Source: Alcaligenaceae bacterium CGII-47
GTDB taxonomy: Bacteria > Pseudomonadota > Gammaproteobacteria > Burkholderiales > Burkholderiaceae_B
DNA: 64,000 nt
Direction of reading: 5' to 3'
Assembly (NCBI GenBank): GCA_019166125.1
Contig: JAHTBO010000002.1
Location: 62,001-126,000, forward strand
The notes beneath the pieces are model-generated. The model did not search any database. It was not told the DNA's origin and worked only from the letters and a program-made list of their open reading frames with translations. Below are positions 1 through 8,428 of the stretch, one piece after another. The stretch's first letter is position 1. Each line of letters starts with the position of its first letter. The position numbers and the translations under genes are program-made.

Positions 1-301
1 TGGTTAGATAATCATCCGCCCCCGCATCAATCCCCGCGACCTTTTCATGCCAATTGTCGCGCGCAGTTAAAATCAACACAGGCAGCACCCGACCGGCCGC
101 GCGCCATCGCTTTAATACGGTGAGCCCATCCATCAAAGGCAGGCCCAAGTCGAGCACCACGGCATCGAATGGCTCTTGTTCACCCAGGAAGTGAGCGTCT
201 ACGCCATTATCTGTCGTATCGACCACATAGCCCGCACCCGTGAGCGCTTCAACCAATTGCATGGCCAGCGTTGGCTCGTCTTCGACGACCAGGACACGCA
301 T
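1..301 (-). CDS. OmpR/PhoB-family response regulator, N-terminal part (runs off left edge)
   Basis: The 100 visible residues form a receiver domain. They begin MRVLVVEDEP, have the acidic pair near residues 8-9, a phospho-acceptor Asp51 in VVLDLGLP, and end in the AGADDYLT motif before the edge. The style is that of PmrA/QseB-like regulators; the DNA-binding domain and the partner kinase lie outside the window. The ATG shares its A with the TGA stop of the upstream PepSY gene (TGATG), so the two are translationally coupled. PepSY genes are often linked to QseB/PmrA-type two-component genes. A role in controlling the divergent flavin cluster is inference. Confidence 0.9.
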   Translation of the reverse strand, partial: MRVLVVEDEPTLAMQLVEALTGAGYVVDTTDNGVDAHFLGEQEPFDAVVLDLGLPLMDGLTVLKRWRAAGRVLPVLILTARDNWHEKVAGIDAGADDYLT

Positions 302-642
302 CAGTGTTTTCCTCCCGATCGCTCTTCACGCCCCTTAACCTCAAGCAACGAGCCGTCACGCGCATCGATTTTTAGTTTGATCAGTGAGCCTGCGGGGCGC
401 AACAACTTGATCTCATAGATCCAGCGACTATCGTCACGTTCGAATTCAACTTTCATGATTTGCCCAGGGTAGTCGCGTTGGACTTGTTCAAGCACTGTTC
501 GCAAGGGCATGACCTCACCGGCTGCCAGCGCCTGACGGGCTTGATCCTGGTCGCTCTCGGGGTCATGGCTGGCAACGGCAGGTACTAGCGACCAAGACAG
601 CCCCATCCCTAAGGCCACCAGCAACGTAATTTTTTTCAGCAC
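301..642 (-). CDS. PepSY-domain periplasmic protein
   Basis: This is a 113-residue protein with an N-terminal signal peptide (KKITLLVALGMGLSWSLVPAVA). One PepSY domain follows, recognisable from the VQRDYPGQIMKVEFE...WIYEIKLL...LKIDARDGSLLEVKG pattern. The GTG start is chosen because GGAGAA lies just upstream and the signal peptide begins there; longer in-frame extensions have no signal sequence. Its stop codon overlaps the start of the response-regulator gene, so both belong to one leftward operon. PepSY domains modulate partner proteins in the envelope; the partner here is unknown, possibly the sensor kinase beyond the left edge. Confidence 0.85.
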   Translation of the reverse strand: MLKKITLLVALGMGLSWSLVPAVASHDPESDQDQARQALAAGEVMPLRTVLEQVQRDYPGQIMKVEFERDDSRWIYEIKLLRPAGSLIKLKIDARDGSLLEVKGREERSGGKH

Positions 643-724
643 GATCGTTCTCCAGAGTCGGCGCTCGTATCCGCGTCGCGAGATAGGGCTTACCGCGTTA
701 TAGCGCAACACAGATGAATATGGC

Positions 725-752
725 ATGAACGAAGGCTTCAGAGAGCGTTCAT
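725..752. promoter_or_regulatory. Inverted repeat in divergent promoter region, possible operator
   Basis: ATGAACG (725-731) and CGTTCAT (746-752) are perfect 7-base arms separated by 14 bases. They lie between the leftward PepSY/regulator operon and the rightward reductase cluster. The place suits a site for the neighbouring response regulator, but nothing in the sequence proves which protein binds. Confidence 0.35.
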
Positions 753-821
753 CAGCCACAGCACAAAATGGAGGCACTGAAAAACCCTCAGCTATAAAAC
801 AGGCCATCACGGAATCTCGTC

Positions 822-2150
822 ATGAAAACACTACTCGCTGCGTTCTTGGCAAGCATCGCCTTCATCTGGGGCTGGCACGCACTTTATTCGAATGCGCTGC
901 CGCCTGGCGACACCCTCTGGCTTATACGCCAAGAAGGTCTTTATCTTACCGGCTTGTTATCAATCTCGCTGATGTCTTTGGTCATGTTGCTGGCCACACG
1001 GCCTGCATGGCTCGAAACACCACTAGGGGGTATGGATCGCGTCTATCGCCTGCACAAGTGGGCAGGTATTTTGGCGATTGGTTTTGCCGCAATGCATTGG
1101 CTGCTAGAGATGTCCAGTGATCTGATCAAAGCATCGATCGGAAAAGCCGGGCGACCATCCAAAGCCGATTTTGCAGGCTTTACCGGCTCTTTCTTGCGTG
1201 ATTTTGCCGAGGACTTCGGAGAATGGGTAATCTATGCAATGTTGATTATGCTCGTGCTCACGCTGTGGAAGCGATTTCCGTACAAGTTTTGGCACTGGTT
1301 ACATCGCGGCATGCCCGTCTTGTATCTGATGCTCGTGTTTCACACTGTCGTGCTCACGCCAAGCGCTTACTGGAGCAGCCCAATTGGAGCTCTGCTTGCG
1401 ATCCTGTTGATCGGCGGCACGAGCGCCAGCATCATGTCCTTATCTGGCCGTATCGGTAAACGTCGCAAAGTTCAAGCCTCAATAGTAGCGATCGGGCAGC
1501 CCTCGTCCGATGTGACGCAAATAAGCTGTCAGATAGAAAATGGCTGGGCAGGCCACCAGCCTGGACAGTTCGCGTTTGTCACATTCAACCGTCTCGAGGG
1601 CGCCCACCCGTTTACGATCGCCAGCGCCGACCGAGGTGATGGCAGATTGGTCTTTCAGATCAAAGCATTGGGCGACTATACCCATGGACTCGCTCACCGG
1701 CTGAGTATTGGACAAGAGATCAGCATCGAAGGACCTTATGGACGTTTCGACTTCAGACGCGGCAGCCCACGTGTGCGCCAGGTTTGGGTCGCAGGCGGCA
1801 TCGGTATCACCCCCTTTATCGCCTGGCTGGAGTTCCTCCAAGACAAGGGCGCTCTGGATATGCCCGAAACTGTTCTGCACTACAGCACCCGGGATGCTTG
1901 CACAGATCCCTTTGTCCGTCAGCTTGAACAGTTGTGCGCCAAACTGCCGCACGTGCAGTTGCGTGTTCATGACTCTAAACAAGGGAACTATCTCACTGCC
2001 GAGATTCTGGCTCGCCAACATCCCCCAGGCAAGCAAGCTGAAATATGGTTTTGTGGCCCCCAAGGGATGCTGGACACCCTAAAAGCTGGGTTAACACGTA
2101 TCTGGAACGGAAAGCTCAAGATTCATCAAGAAGCCTTCCAGATGCGCTAG
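822..2150 (+). CDS. Ferric-reductase-like transmembrane flavoprotein
   Basis: This 442-residue membrane oxidoreductase has about six transmembrane helices in the first 210 residues. Conserved histidines lie in the helices (HKWAGILAIGFAAMHW; HWLHRGMPVLYLMLVFH) and would carry heme, as in the FRE/NOX-like ferric reductase fold. A ferredoxin-reductase-type module follows: an FAD-binding motif HPFTIAS near residue 265, an NAD(P)-binding GGIGITPF, and a C-terminal WFCGPQGM. It probably passes electrons from cytoplasmic NAD(P)H through flavin and heme to the periplasm. It opens a five-gene cluster with PepSY, DUF2271, a PepSY-TM reductase and ApbE. The substrate (iron or a flavinylated acceptor) is not determined. 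Confidence 0.9.
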   Translation: MKTLLAAFLASIAFIWGWHALYSNALPPGDTLWLIRQEGLYLTGLLSISLMSLVMLLATRPAWLETPLGGMDRVYRLHKWAGILAIGFAAMHWLLEMSSDLIKASIGKAGRPSKADFAGFTGSFLRDFAEDFGEWVIYAMLIMLVLTLWKRFPYKFWHWLHRGMPVLYLMLVFHTVVLTPSAYWSSPIGALLAILLIGGTSASIMSLSGRIGKRRKVQASIVAIGQPSSDVTQISCQIENGWAGHQPGQFAFVTFNRLEGAHPFTIASADRGDGRLVFQIKALGDYTHGLAHRLSIGQEISIEGPYGRFDFRRGSPRVRQVWVAGGIGITPFIAWLEFLQDKGALDMPETVLHYSTRDACTDPFVRQLEQLCAKLPHVQLRVHDSKQGNYLTAEILARQHPPGKQAEIWFCGPQGMLDTLKAGLTRIWNGKLKIHQEAFQMR

Positions 2151-2243
2151 GTTTAGTAGGAAGCTTACACCGATGGATGGATTCATCATTTTGCGGAAGG
2201 AAACCCTCAGAATCCGACCGCGCTTAACGAGGAGAAAACGCTC

Positions 2244-2573
2244 ATGAAACCCTTTACCCTTGCCAGCGCTTTACTGGTCAGCCTGCTTGTCAGCGGTGCC
2301 GCCATAGCCGGCGACGATTGCACTGATCCCGTAGCCGACTGGCAGCCACGCGACACATTACGACAGCGACTCGAGCAACACGGCTGGACAATCCAACGCA
2401 TCAAGGTGGATGACGGTTGCTACGAGGTCAGAGGCGTGGACAAGAACGGCAACACGTTCAAAGCCAAATACGCCCCTGCGTCCTTACGTATCCAAAAACT
2501 GGAAATTAAATTTGACCAAGGCGGCGACGCTACCGACTACCTCGACCAAACCCAAGACCAAGTGCCCAACTGA
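2244..2573 (+). CDS. PepSY-like secreted protein
   Basis: A 109-residue protein with a signal peptide ending at about AAIAG. A single PepSY-like domain follows (LRQRLEQHGWTIQRIKVDDGCYEVRG...). Two cysteines, in DDCTD and DGCYE, could form a periplasmic disulfide. An AGGAG-type ribosome site (ACGAGGAGAAAACGCTC) precedes the ATG. It lies 93 bases after the reductase and 37 before the DUF2271 gene, so co-transcription is likely. It probably helps a redox partner in the periplasm; the exact role is unknown. Confidence 0.8.
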   Translation: MKPFTLASALLVSLLVSGAAIAGDDCTDPVADWQPRDTLRQRLEQHGWTIQRIKVDDGCYEVRGVDKNGNTFKAKYAPASLRIQKLEIKFDQGGDATDYLDQTQDQVPN

Positions 2574-2610
2574 GCACGCAAGCATTACAAACAATCTGGA
2601 GAGAATCATC

Positions 2611-3081
2611 ATGAATAAAACCGTACTCGCAATTTGTCTGGCAAGCGCCCTGGCTTTACCCGGCATGGTTCAGGCAAAGCCGATTACCTTGACCACGCAA
2701 CTCAAGAGCTATGGTGGCGATGGCGCCTACCTGGCGATCTACGTCACTGATGCAAACGGGCAATACCAGAAAACCCTTTGGGTAGCTGGCAAGAAGTCCA
2801 AGTACTACAAGAACCTGCGCGACTGGGCACGTGGCAGCGGCATGAAGCCGAGCGAATTTGACGGCGTCAGCGGTGCCAGCGTTGGCAGCGGACGCACCCT
2901 GAAGGTGACCGTCGAGCTCGCCGACGCCTTGATCGATGCAGGCTACGAAATACGTGTGGACACTGCCGTCGAGGATGGGCGTGACAACCCTGCGGAGGTG
3001 CGCGTCCCACTAAGCGCCGCCGGTGCAGGCACGCCCACGGCGGGACGCGGTTATGTCCAGTCGTTTGCCTATGACATGTAA
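2611..3081 (+). CDS. DUF2271 periplasmic protein with a putative FMN attachment motif
   Basis: A 156-residue exported protein whose signal peptide ends at about VQA-K (residue 22). The rest matches DUF2271 (LAIYVTDANGQYQKTLWVAG...KYYKNLRDWAR). Residues 84-90 read DGVSGAS. This fits the D-x-x-[SG]-[GA]-[AT]-[ST] pattern at which ApbE joins FMN to the final Ser or Thr, making Ser90 the predicted site. The start follows GGAGAGAATCATC. It sits two genes before apbE and beside two flavoprotein reductases, so it is a likely flavinylated electron carrier. Flavinylation is inferred from motif and context, not shown. Confidence 0.8.
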   Translation: MNKTVLAICLASALALPGMVQAKPITLTTQLKSYGGDGAYLAIYVTDANGQYQKTLWVAGKKSKYYKNLRDWARGSGMKPSEFDGVSGASVGSGRTLKVTVELADALIDAGYEIRVDTAVEDGRDNPAEVRVPLSAAGAGTPTAGRGYVQSFAYDM

Positions 3082-3111
3082 TCGACGCCTCAACAACAGG
3101 AGTATCTCACC

Positions 3112-5337
3112 ATGTTGCGCCAGCTTCACTCATTACCCGGCCTGATCGCCGCCCTGCTGCTTATCGTACTCGCGCTGAGTGGCGCGATCCTCTCGCTCAA
3201 TCCGGCACTAGAGAGGGCGAGCGCCACTGTGCCCGCTAACGGACAGATCAGCGTGGCGACATTGGCAGACCGGGTGGCGCAGCACCACGTCGGTGTAGAA
3301 CAAATCCAGCGCACCGCATCGGGCTCGATCATCGTGTACACCACTCAGGACGGCCAAACTGGTGCCACGTATATTGATCCATTCAGCGGTGCGGCGCTTG
3401 CGCCCTACGCACCTTCGACTTTCTCACGCTGGATCAAAAACATGCATCGCTCCCTGCTGGCGGACACGCCTGGCCGTGCCGTGGCCGGTTTGTCTGCCTT
3501 GAGCATGCTCATCCTATGTCTATCGGGCGCCGCGTTGCTCGCTAGGCGCCAAGGCGGATGGCGTCACATCTTACGCCCATTACGCGGCAACTTTAGCCAG
3601 CGCTGGCACGCACAGCTTGGGCGGATTGCCATGCTCGGCCTGATACTGTCTGCGCTGACGGGAATGATTATGTCGGCAAGCACCTTCGGCCTGATACCCG
3701 ATGGCACGCAAAATGAGCCCGACTTTCCCACGGCGGTGACGATCGGTGCACCCGCGCCAATTGGCACCTTGTCGGCACTGATGGCTACCGATGTCAATGA
3801 CTTGCGTGAGTTGGTGTATCCCGCAGCAGGCAACCCTGAGGATGTCTATTCTTTGCGCACCGCCCAGGGCGACGGATACGTCGACCAGGCAAGCGGTGCT
3901 CTTTTATCCTACCAAGCGCATGATAATGCTCATCGACTCTACGAGTTGGTCTACCAACTACACACAGGCGAAGGCTTGTGGTGGCTAGGTCTATTATTAG
4001 GACTGTGTGCGTTAAGTGTGCCATTGATGAGCGCCACAGGGCTCTTTATGTGGTGGCAGCGTCGCCGTTCGATGCCGCGGATCGATAACAATAGCGGGCC
4101 GCAAACGGCCGAGACCATCATTCTGGTCGGTAGCGAAACCAACAGCACGTGGGGCTTTGCGAAGGTCTTGCACGACGCATTGCATCAGTGCGGCCAGCGG
4201 GTACACACGGCACCCATGAATCAACTGGCGACAGATTATCGCAAAGCGCAGCGTCTGTTCATCCTCACCTCTACCTATGGCGATGGTAGCGCCCCCCAAT
4301 CGGCCAATCAATTCCTCGCCCGCCTGGATAAGGTCGCCGCATCCTGCAGGCCAAGCTTCGCCGTTCTAGGTTTTGGTGATCGCCAGTTCCCAAAATTCTG
4401 TCAGTTCGCTCTGGATACCCAAGACGCCTTGCTTGCCCGCGGATGGCACCCGTTTATCGAGAGTGACACCATAGACCGGCAATCAGCGCAAGAATTTGCC
4501 CGCTGGGGGCAACGCGTTGGGAGCGTGCTTGATCAAGAACTGACGCTGACCTATGTGCCAGAGGTTTTACAAACCCATACCCTGGAATTGATCAGCCGTG
4601 TCGACTATGGCGCGCAAGTGCAGGCACCCACCAGTATTCTGCGATTCGGGCCCATTGCGCCCCAAAGCCGTATTGATCGACTTCGGCACCAGATCGGGCT
4701 GAGCAGCCTGCCTCGTTTTGAAGCCGGTGATTTGGTCGGCATCGTTCCACCCGGCAGCCCCGTGCCGCGATTTTATTCGCTAGCCAGCGGATCGAGAGAT
4801 GGCTTCCTGGAGATCTGCGTGCGCAAACACCCGGGAGGTCTGTGCTCGCAGATGCTGCATACTTTGCAACCTGGCGAGCGTATCAACGCCTTTATTCAGC
4901 CCAATCCAGATTTTCGCCCGGTGTCCGGGAAGTCCTCGATTATCCTCATCGGTGCAGGCACCGGCATTGGTCCCCTGGCTGGCTTCATACGCAACAACAC
5001 AGACAAATACCCCATGTATCTATATTGGGGCGGCCGTGACCCAGCTTCCGATTTCCTCTATGAGCCGGAATTGACCGGGTATATTGCTGATCGCCGATTG
5101 ACTCAATTAAATACGGCCTTTTCACGCATCGAGAAAGGCGCCTATGTGCAGGACCGGGTCACCGGTGATGCAGAACAAATGCGTCGATTGATTGAGAGCG
5201 GCGCACAGATCCTTGTGTGCGGCAGTCGCGCCATGGCAGCCAGCATCATGCAAGCCATCAATGAAGTTCTCGCACCTTTGGACCTGACCGTACAGATCCT
5301 CAAACAACAAGGACGCTACCGTGAAGACGTATTCTGA
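3112..5337 (+). CDS. PepSY-TM / flavodoxin / NAD(P)H reductase fusion protein
   Basis: This 741-residue fusion has an N-terminal PepSY-associated membrane region (about residues 1-320). Its helices lie near 8-28, 120-140, 165-190 and 285-310. A flavodoxin-like domain follows (about 335-470; ILVGSETNSTWGFA, STYGDGSAPQ). The C-terminal part is a sulfite-reductase/P450-reductase-like FAD and NAD(P) module with RFYSLASGS, GAGTGIGPLAGF and the terminal GRYREDVF. It should take electrons from cytoplasmic NAD(P)H through FAD and FMN to the membrane and periplasm. It is 30 bases after the DUF2271 gene and overlaps apbE by 17 bases, which suggests coupled expression. Confidence 0.92.
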   Translation: MLRQLHSLPGLIAALLLIVLALSGAILSLNPALERASATVPANGQISVATLADRVAQHHVGVEQIQRTASGSIIVYTTQDGQTGATYIDPFSGAALAPYAPSTFSRWIKNMHRSLLADTPGRAVAGLSALSMLILCLSGAALLARRQGGWRHILRPLRGNFSQRWHAQLGRIAMLGLILSALTGMIMSASTFGLIPDGTQNEPDFPTAVTIGAPAPIGTLSALMATDVNDLRELVYPAAGNPEDVYSLRTAQGDGYVDQASGALLSYQAHDNAHRLYELVYQLHTGEGLWWLGLLLGLCALSVPLMSATGLFMWWQRRRSMPRIDNNSGPQTAETIILVGSETNSTWGFAKVLHDALHQCGQRVHTAPMNQLATDYRKAQRLFILTSTYGDGSAPQSANQFLARLDKVAASCRPSFAVLGFGDRQFPKFCQFALDTQDALLARGWHPFIESDTIDRQSAQEFARWGQRVGSVLDQELTLTYVPEVLQTHTLELISRVDYGAQVQAPTSILRFGPIAPQSRIDRLRHQIGLSSLPRFEAGDLVGIVPPGSPVPRFYSLASGSRDGFLEICVRKHPGGLCSQMLHTLQPGERINAFIQPNPDFRPVSGKSSIILIGAGTGIGPLAGFIRNNTDKYPMYLYWGGRDPASDFLYEPELTGYIADRRLTQLNTAFSRIEKGAYVQDRVTGDAEQMRRLIESGAQILVCGSRAMAASIMQAINEVLAPLDLTVQILKQQGRYREDVF

Positions 5338-6298
5338 GCCACACGATCCGCCGGTCATGGCCCTGCAGTGCTACAAGTTGCATGGTGAGACGATGGGCAC
5401 CCGATACAGCGCCGTATTTTATGCGCCACCAGGGGCCGATCAGGTCGCCATCGGCACCCGTCTATTTGCCGCCGTGAACGCAGTGGACAAACAGATGTCC
5501 AGCTGGAAACCTGACTCTGAGTTGAACCGTCTGAACCAGGCACCCGAGCACCAATGGCTAGCGATCTCTGAAGGGATGTTCGAGGTGCTGAGGACTGCCC
5601 TGCATATCAGCCGACAGTCGCAGGGTGCCTTTGACATCGGCGTCGGCGACCTAGTTGAAGCCTGGGGATTCGGCCCTGGATCCGGTCAGGTGGACGAACA
5701 GCGGATCGGCACCTTAAAGGCACAGCCGCACCGACCGGCGATCGAAGTGCTTGATATCGACCCCGCGCTCCATCGGATCCGTAAACGGGCAGCCATCACA
5801 CTGGACCTATCGGGTATTGCCAAAGGCTATGGCGTCGATCAACTCGGCCAGTGCCTTGACACGCTCGGCATCATGAACTATTTGGTCGGCATCGATGGCG
5901 AGATGCGCGCACGTGGCACAAAGCCCAATGGGCAGCCTTGGGCGATCGCCATCGAAAGACCGGTGCGCAACCTACGCGAAGTCATGGGTGTCATGGAACT
6001 GGGCGATGCAGCAATCGCCACCTCGGGCGACTATCGCCATTGGGCTGAGCATCAGGGCGAGTCTTACGCGCATACCATGAACGGCGCACTGCGAGCACCC
6101 TTACGCAATCGACTCGCAGCGGTCAGCGTGGTTGCTTCGAGTTGTATGCTGGCCGACGCCTGGGCGACCGCACTTCTTGTGTTGGGAGAGACAGCAGGCA
6201 TCACACTAGCGCAGGAGCGCGGCATGGACGCCCTGTTCGTACTGCATGAAGGCGATGGGTTTCGGGAAATATCCATTGCCGCGGGACAAATTGAGTAG
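5321..6298 (+). CDS. apbE: FAD:protein FMN transferase
   Basis: A 325-residue ApbE-family enzyme, which attaches FMN from FAD to Ser/Thr of a target protein. Visible family blocks are GETMGTRYSAVFY, the FDIGVGDLVEAWGFG segment, LDLSGIAKGYGVDQL, the YLVGIDGEMRARG strand, and the C-terminal block ending CMLADAWATALLVLG with its metal-binding Asp. GTG is taken as the start because AAGGA lies 7 bases upstream and it overlaps the preceding gene by 17 bases; ATG at 5357 is an alternative. It has no clear signal peptide or lipobox, unlike many ApbE proteins, although its likely target, the DUF2271 protein, is exported. Flavinylation before export is therefore possible. Confidence 0.92.
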   Translation: MKTYSEPHDPPVMALQCYKLHGETMGTRYSAVFYAPPGADQVAIGTRLFAAVNAVDKQMSSWKPDSELNRLNQAPEHQWLAISEGMFEVLRTALHISRQSQGAFDIGVGDLVEAWGFGPGSGQVDEQRIGTLKAQPHRPAIEVLDIDPALHRIRKRAAITLDLSGIAKGYGVDQLGQCLDTLGIMNYLVGIDGEMRARGTKPNGQPWAIAIERPVRNLREVMGVMELGDAAIATSGDYRHWAEHQGESYAHTMNGALRAPLRNRLAAVSVVASSCMLADAWATALLVLGETAGITLAQERGMDALFVLHEGDGFREISIAAGQIE

Positions 6299-6422
6299 CG
6301 GGAAGTCTTGTTCGGTTGCACATATTTTCCAGACGCACGATGAACTCTTTGATCCGCATCATCACACGCTTTGCACTTAGCCAGTACTCTTTAGTAATCT
6401 GTTTTAATTCAAGGAGATAGAA

Positions 6423-7478
6423 ATGGCTATTTCATCAAAAATGAAAGCACTTGTTTATCATGGGCCAGGGAAGAAATCTTGGGATACGGTTCCTGCACCG
6501 CAGATTTCACAACCGACGGATGCCATTGTAAAAATTACCAAAACGACCGTTTGTGGCACAGATTTACACATCCTGAAGGGGGATGTTCCAGCCGTCGAAG
6601 ATGGTCGCGTATTGGGCCACGAAGGCGTGGGAATCATCGAGGAAGTGGGTAGCGCAGTCAGCAATTTCAAGAAAGGCGATCACGTACTAATATCGTGCAT
6701 CACGTCTTGTGGGAAGTGCGAATATTGCAAACAACAGATGTATTCGCATTGTGAGGATGGTGGTTGGATCCTTGGGCACATGATCGATGGAACCCAAGCC
6801 GAGTATGTACGGATTCCGCATGCAGATAACAGCCTCTACCCCGTGCCTGCTGGCGTCGACGAGGAAGCACTGGTCATGCTCAGTGATATTTTGCCTACAG
6901 GATTTGAAATCGGCGTCCTATACGGTAACGTCAAACCGGGGGATATCGTGGCGATCGTAGGCGCGGGACCAGTGGGCATGGCGGCCTTGTTGACGGCTCA
7001 GTTTTTTTCCCCAAGCGAGCTCATCATGATCGACGTGGACGACTCACGCCTGAGTTTGGCAAAAAAATTTGGCGCAACGAAAACCATCAATAGCAGCCAG
7101 AGCGATGTTGTCGCGACAATTCTTGCTCAGACCAAGGACGGGGTTGATGTAGCCATCGAGGCGGTTGGCATTCCTGAAACCTTCGATGTTTGCCAAAATA
7201 TCGTACGGCCCGGGGGCCATATCGCAAACGTTGGTGTACACGGAAAAAGTGTAGATTTCCAAATACAGAAACTCTGGATTCAGAACATCACACTAACCAC
7301 GGGGCTGGTTAATACCAATACCACGCCGATGCTGCTAAAGACCGTTGTCTCGGGGAAACTCGCCCCTGAAAATCTGATCACCCATCGGTTTACATTTGAT
7401 CAGTTCATCCAGGCCTATGAGGTCTTTGCCGATGCAGCCACCGAAAAGGCCATGAAAGTCATAATCAGTAATACCTGA
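6423..7478 (+). CDS. Zinc-dependent alcohol dehydrogenase
   Basis: A 351-residue medium-chain dehydrogenase. The catalytic zinc ligands are Cys44 (VCGTDLH) and His66-Glu67 (GHEGVG). The structural zinc loop uses Cys96, Cys99, Cys102 and Cys110. The NAD(P) fold carries GAGPVG at 180-185. It oxidises alcohols or reduces aldehydes in the cytoplasm; the substrate cannot be read from sequence. The ATG follows TTCAAGGAGATAGAA, a strong ribosome site. It is monocistronic and converges on the CHRD gene. No convincing -24/-12 element was found in its 124-base upstream region, unlike several neighbours. Confidence 0.93.
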   Translation: MAISSKMKALVYHGPGKKSWDTVPAPQISQPTDAIVKITKTTVCGTDLHILKGDVPAVEDGRVLGHEGVGIIEEVGSAVSNFKKGDHVLISCITSCGKCEYCKQQMYSHCEDGGWILGHMIDGTQAEYVRIPHADNSLYPVPAGVDEEALVMLSDILPTGFEIGVLYGNVKPGDIVAIVGAGPVGMAALLTAQFFSPSELIMIDVDDSRLSLAKKFGATKTINSSQSDVVATILAQTKDGVDVAIEAVGIPETFDVCQNIVRPGGHIANVGVHGKSVDFQIQKLWIQNITLTTGLVNTNTTPMLLKTVVSGKLAPENLITHRFTFDQFIQAYEVFADAATEKAMKVIISNT

Positions 7479-7523
7479 CGTGCGAACGGGGGCGATTTGA
7501 GAGCAAAGCGCTCAGTGCCTTTA

Positions 7524-7967
7524 TTATGGCTTGAGTTGATCGCGGATCTCGCCCCCCTTGTGCGCCGCGCTGTGTACATTGACATACAGATCCCCCGCCA
7601 TGTATGCCTTGTATTGGGCATCAGTCAGTTTGGCATCAGCCGGCACCACCCACTGATTGTCACCTTTGCGTTCCAAAGGAATGATGACCGGGCCATTCTC
7701 GCCAGCTGCTGCCTGGTGGATATGCGCCATCGTGGCGGTTAAGCCTGAAGTTTTCACGCTACCGCTGACCATCTTATCCTCGCCGACGGTGATCGTCCCA
7801 TTACCTTTAGCTGATGTCGTTACGGCCGGGACTTCGTGGACACCACTCAGCACAACCTTGCTTTGGCCTGCCATGGCAACCCCCGGGCCGGTAAACAAGC
7901 CACCAATAATCAGGCTACTTGCGAAAACAGCGAGGCGCGTTTTTGAAAAAATTATTGAGCTATACAT
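7524..7967 (-). CDS. CHRD-domain secreted protein
   Basis: A 147-residue protein with a signal peptide ending at about AMA-G and one CHRD domain (LSGVHEVPAVTTSAKGNGTITV ... AHIHQAAAGENGPVIIPL ... YVNVHSAAHKGGEIRDQL). CHRD domains occur in extracellular or envelope proteins of poorly known role; the His-rich segments may bind ligand or metal. The start is the ATG preceded by AAGGAG six bases upstream, not the earlier in-frame ATG at 7991. A weak sigma-54-like element lies about 75 bases upstream, linking it tentatively to the regulon of its neighbours. Confidence 0.88.
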   Translation of the reverse strand: MYSSIIFSKTRLAVFASSLIIGGLFTGPGVAMAGQSKVVLSGVHEVPAVTTSAKGNGTITVGEDKMVSGSVKTSGLTATMAHIHQAAAGENGPVIIPLERKGDNQWVVPADAKLTDAQYKAYMAGDLYVNVHSAAHKGGEIRDQLKP

Positions 7968-8041
7968 AAACAACTCCTTGTTGTGCTGCATATGGTTTGA
8001 ACTGCCAGACTTGATCGATGCTCGATCGTGCGTAAGCGATC

Positions 8042-8057
8042 AGCACATAACGTGCCC
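8042..8057 (-). promoter_or_regulatory. Possible sigma-54 promoter for the CHRD gene
   Basis: On the minus strand it reads GGGCAC-N5-GTGCT, keeping the GG-N10-GC core of the -24/-12 promoter but departing from TTGCW at -12. The predicted transcript starts about 63 bases before the CHRD start codon. It is weaker than the other sites listed here. Confidence 0.4.
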
Positions 8058-8083
8058 ACCATGCTTGCTATGCCCATATCTTT

Positions 8084-8371
8084 CTACGATGCGCCTTTTT
8101 TGGGAATAATGCTGATTTTTCCAGTGGATTCAATATAAGCGCGGCGTACATCTTTTAGGTCGGTAAGTCCCGCTACACGCAGTTCACCCATCAATTCCTC
8201 GCGTGTAACGTATTAACGCCGCATGCCGCGTCGCTGCAACTCCCCGTCTTTGATCAAACATATCCGATTTGGCGTAAATAATCGGGCAATCGACGGTGAC
8301 CAATAACAAGCACGGTCAATCAAGATGCTCCATAGTGCAAGGGTGCCCACCAGCACCGCTCATATTGTGTG
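8084..8371 (-). pseudogene. Decayed DUF421 (YetF-like) membrane protein, C-terminal part
   Basis: Read on the minus strand, one frame gives VLVGTLALWSILIDR, a membrane helix. It continues to NRICLIKDGELQRRGMRR, a TAA stop, then REELMGELRVAGLTDLKDVR and AYIESTGKISIIPKK before the final stop at 8084. This is the helix, link, IKDGE and ELR..G..D...AY.E..G..S.I..K pattern of DUF421/YetF proteins. An in-frame TAA (between RR and YVTREE) and a TGA further upstream break it, and the N-terminal half is absent. A mirror-image sigma-54 promoter still points at it from 8404-8419. Confidence 0.8.
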
Positions 8372-8403
8372 CTCGTGCAGCGGTATTAAATCAAGCACTC
8401 GGA

Positions 8404-8419
8404 AGCAATTGCCATGCCC
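8404..8419 (-). promoter_or_regulatory. Sigma-54 promoter facing the DUF421 remnant
   Basis: The minus strand reads GGGCAT-GGCAA-TTGCT, a -24/-12 arrangement with the correct 5-base spacer and GG-N10-GC core. It is the mirror copy of the promoter at 8429-8444: the two form 15-base perfect inverted arms (8404-8418 and 8430-8444) around an 11-base loop. Its target gene is now broken. Confidence 0.6.
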
Positions 8420-8428
8420 ACCTCCTAT

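Noticed and set aside
6299-6422. Sigma-54 promoter before the alcohol dehydrogenase
   Set aside because: TTGCA words occur, but none has GG at the required distance.
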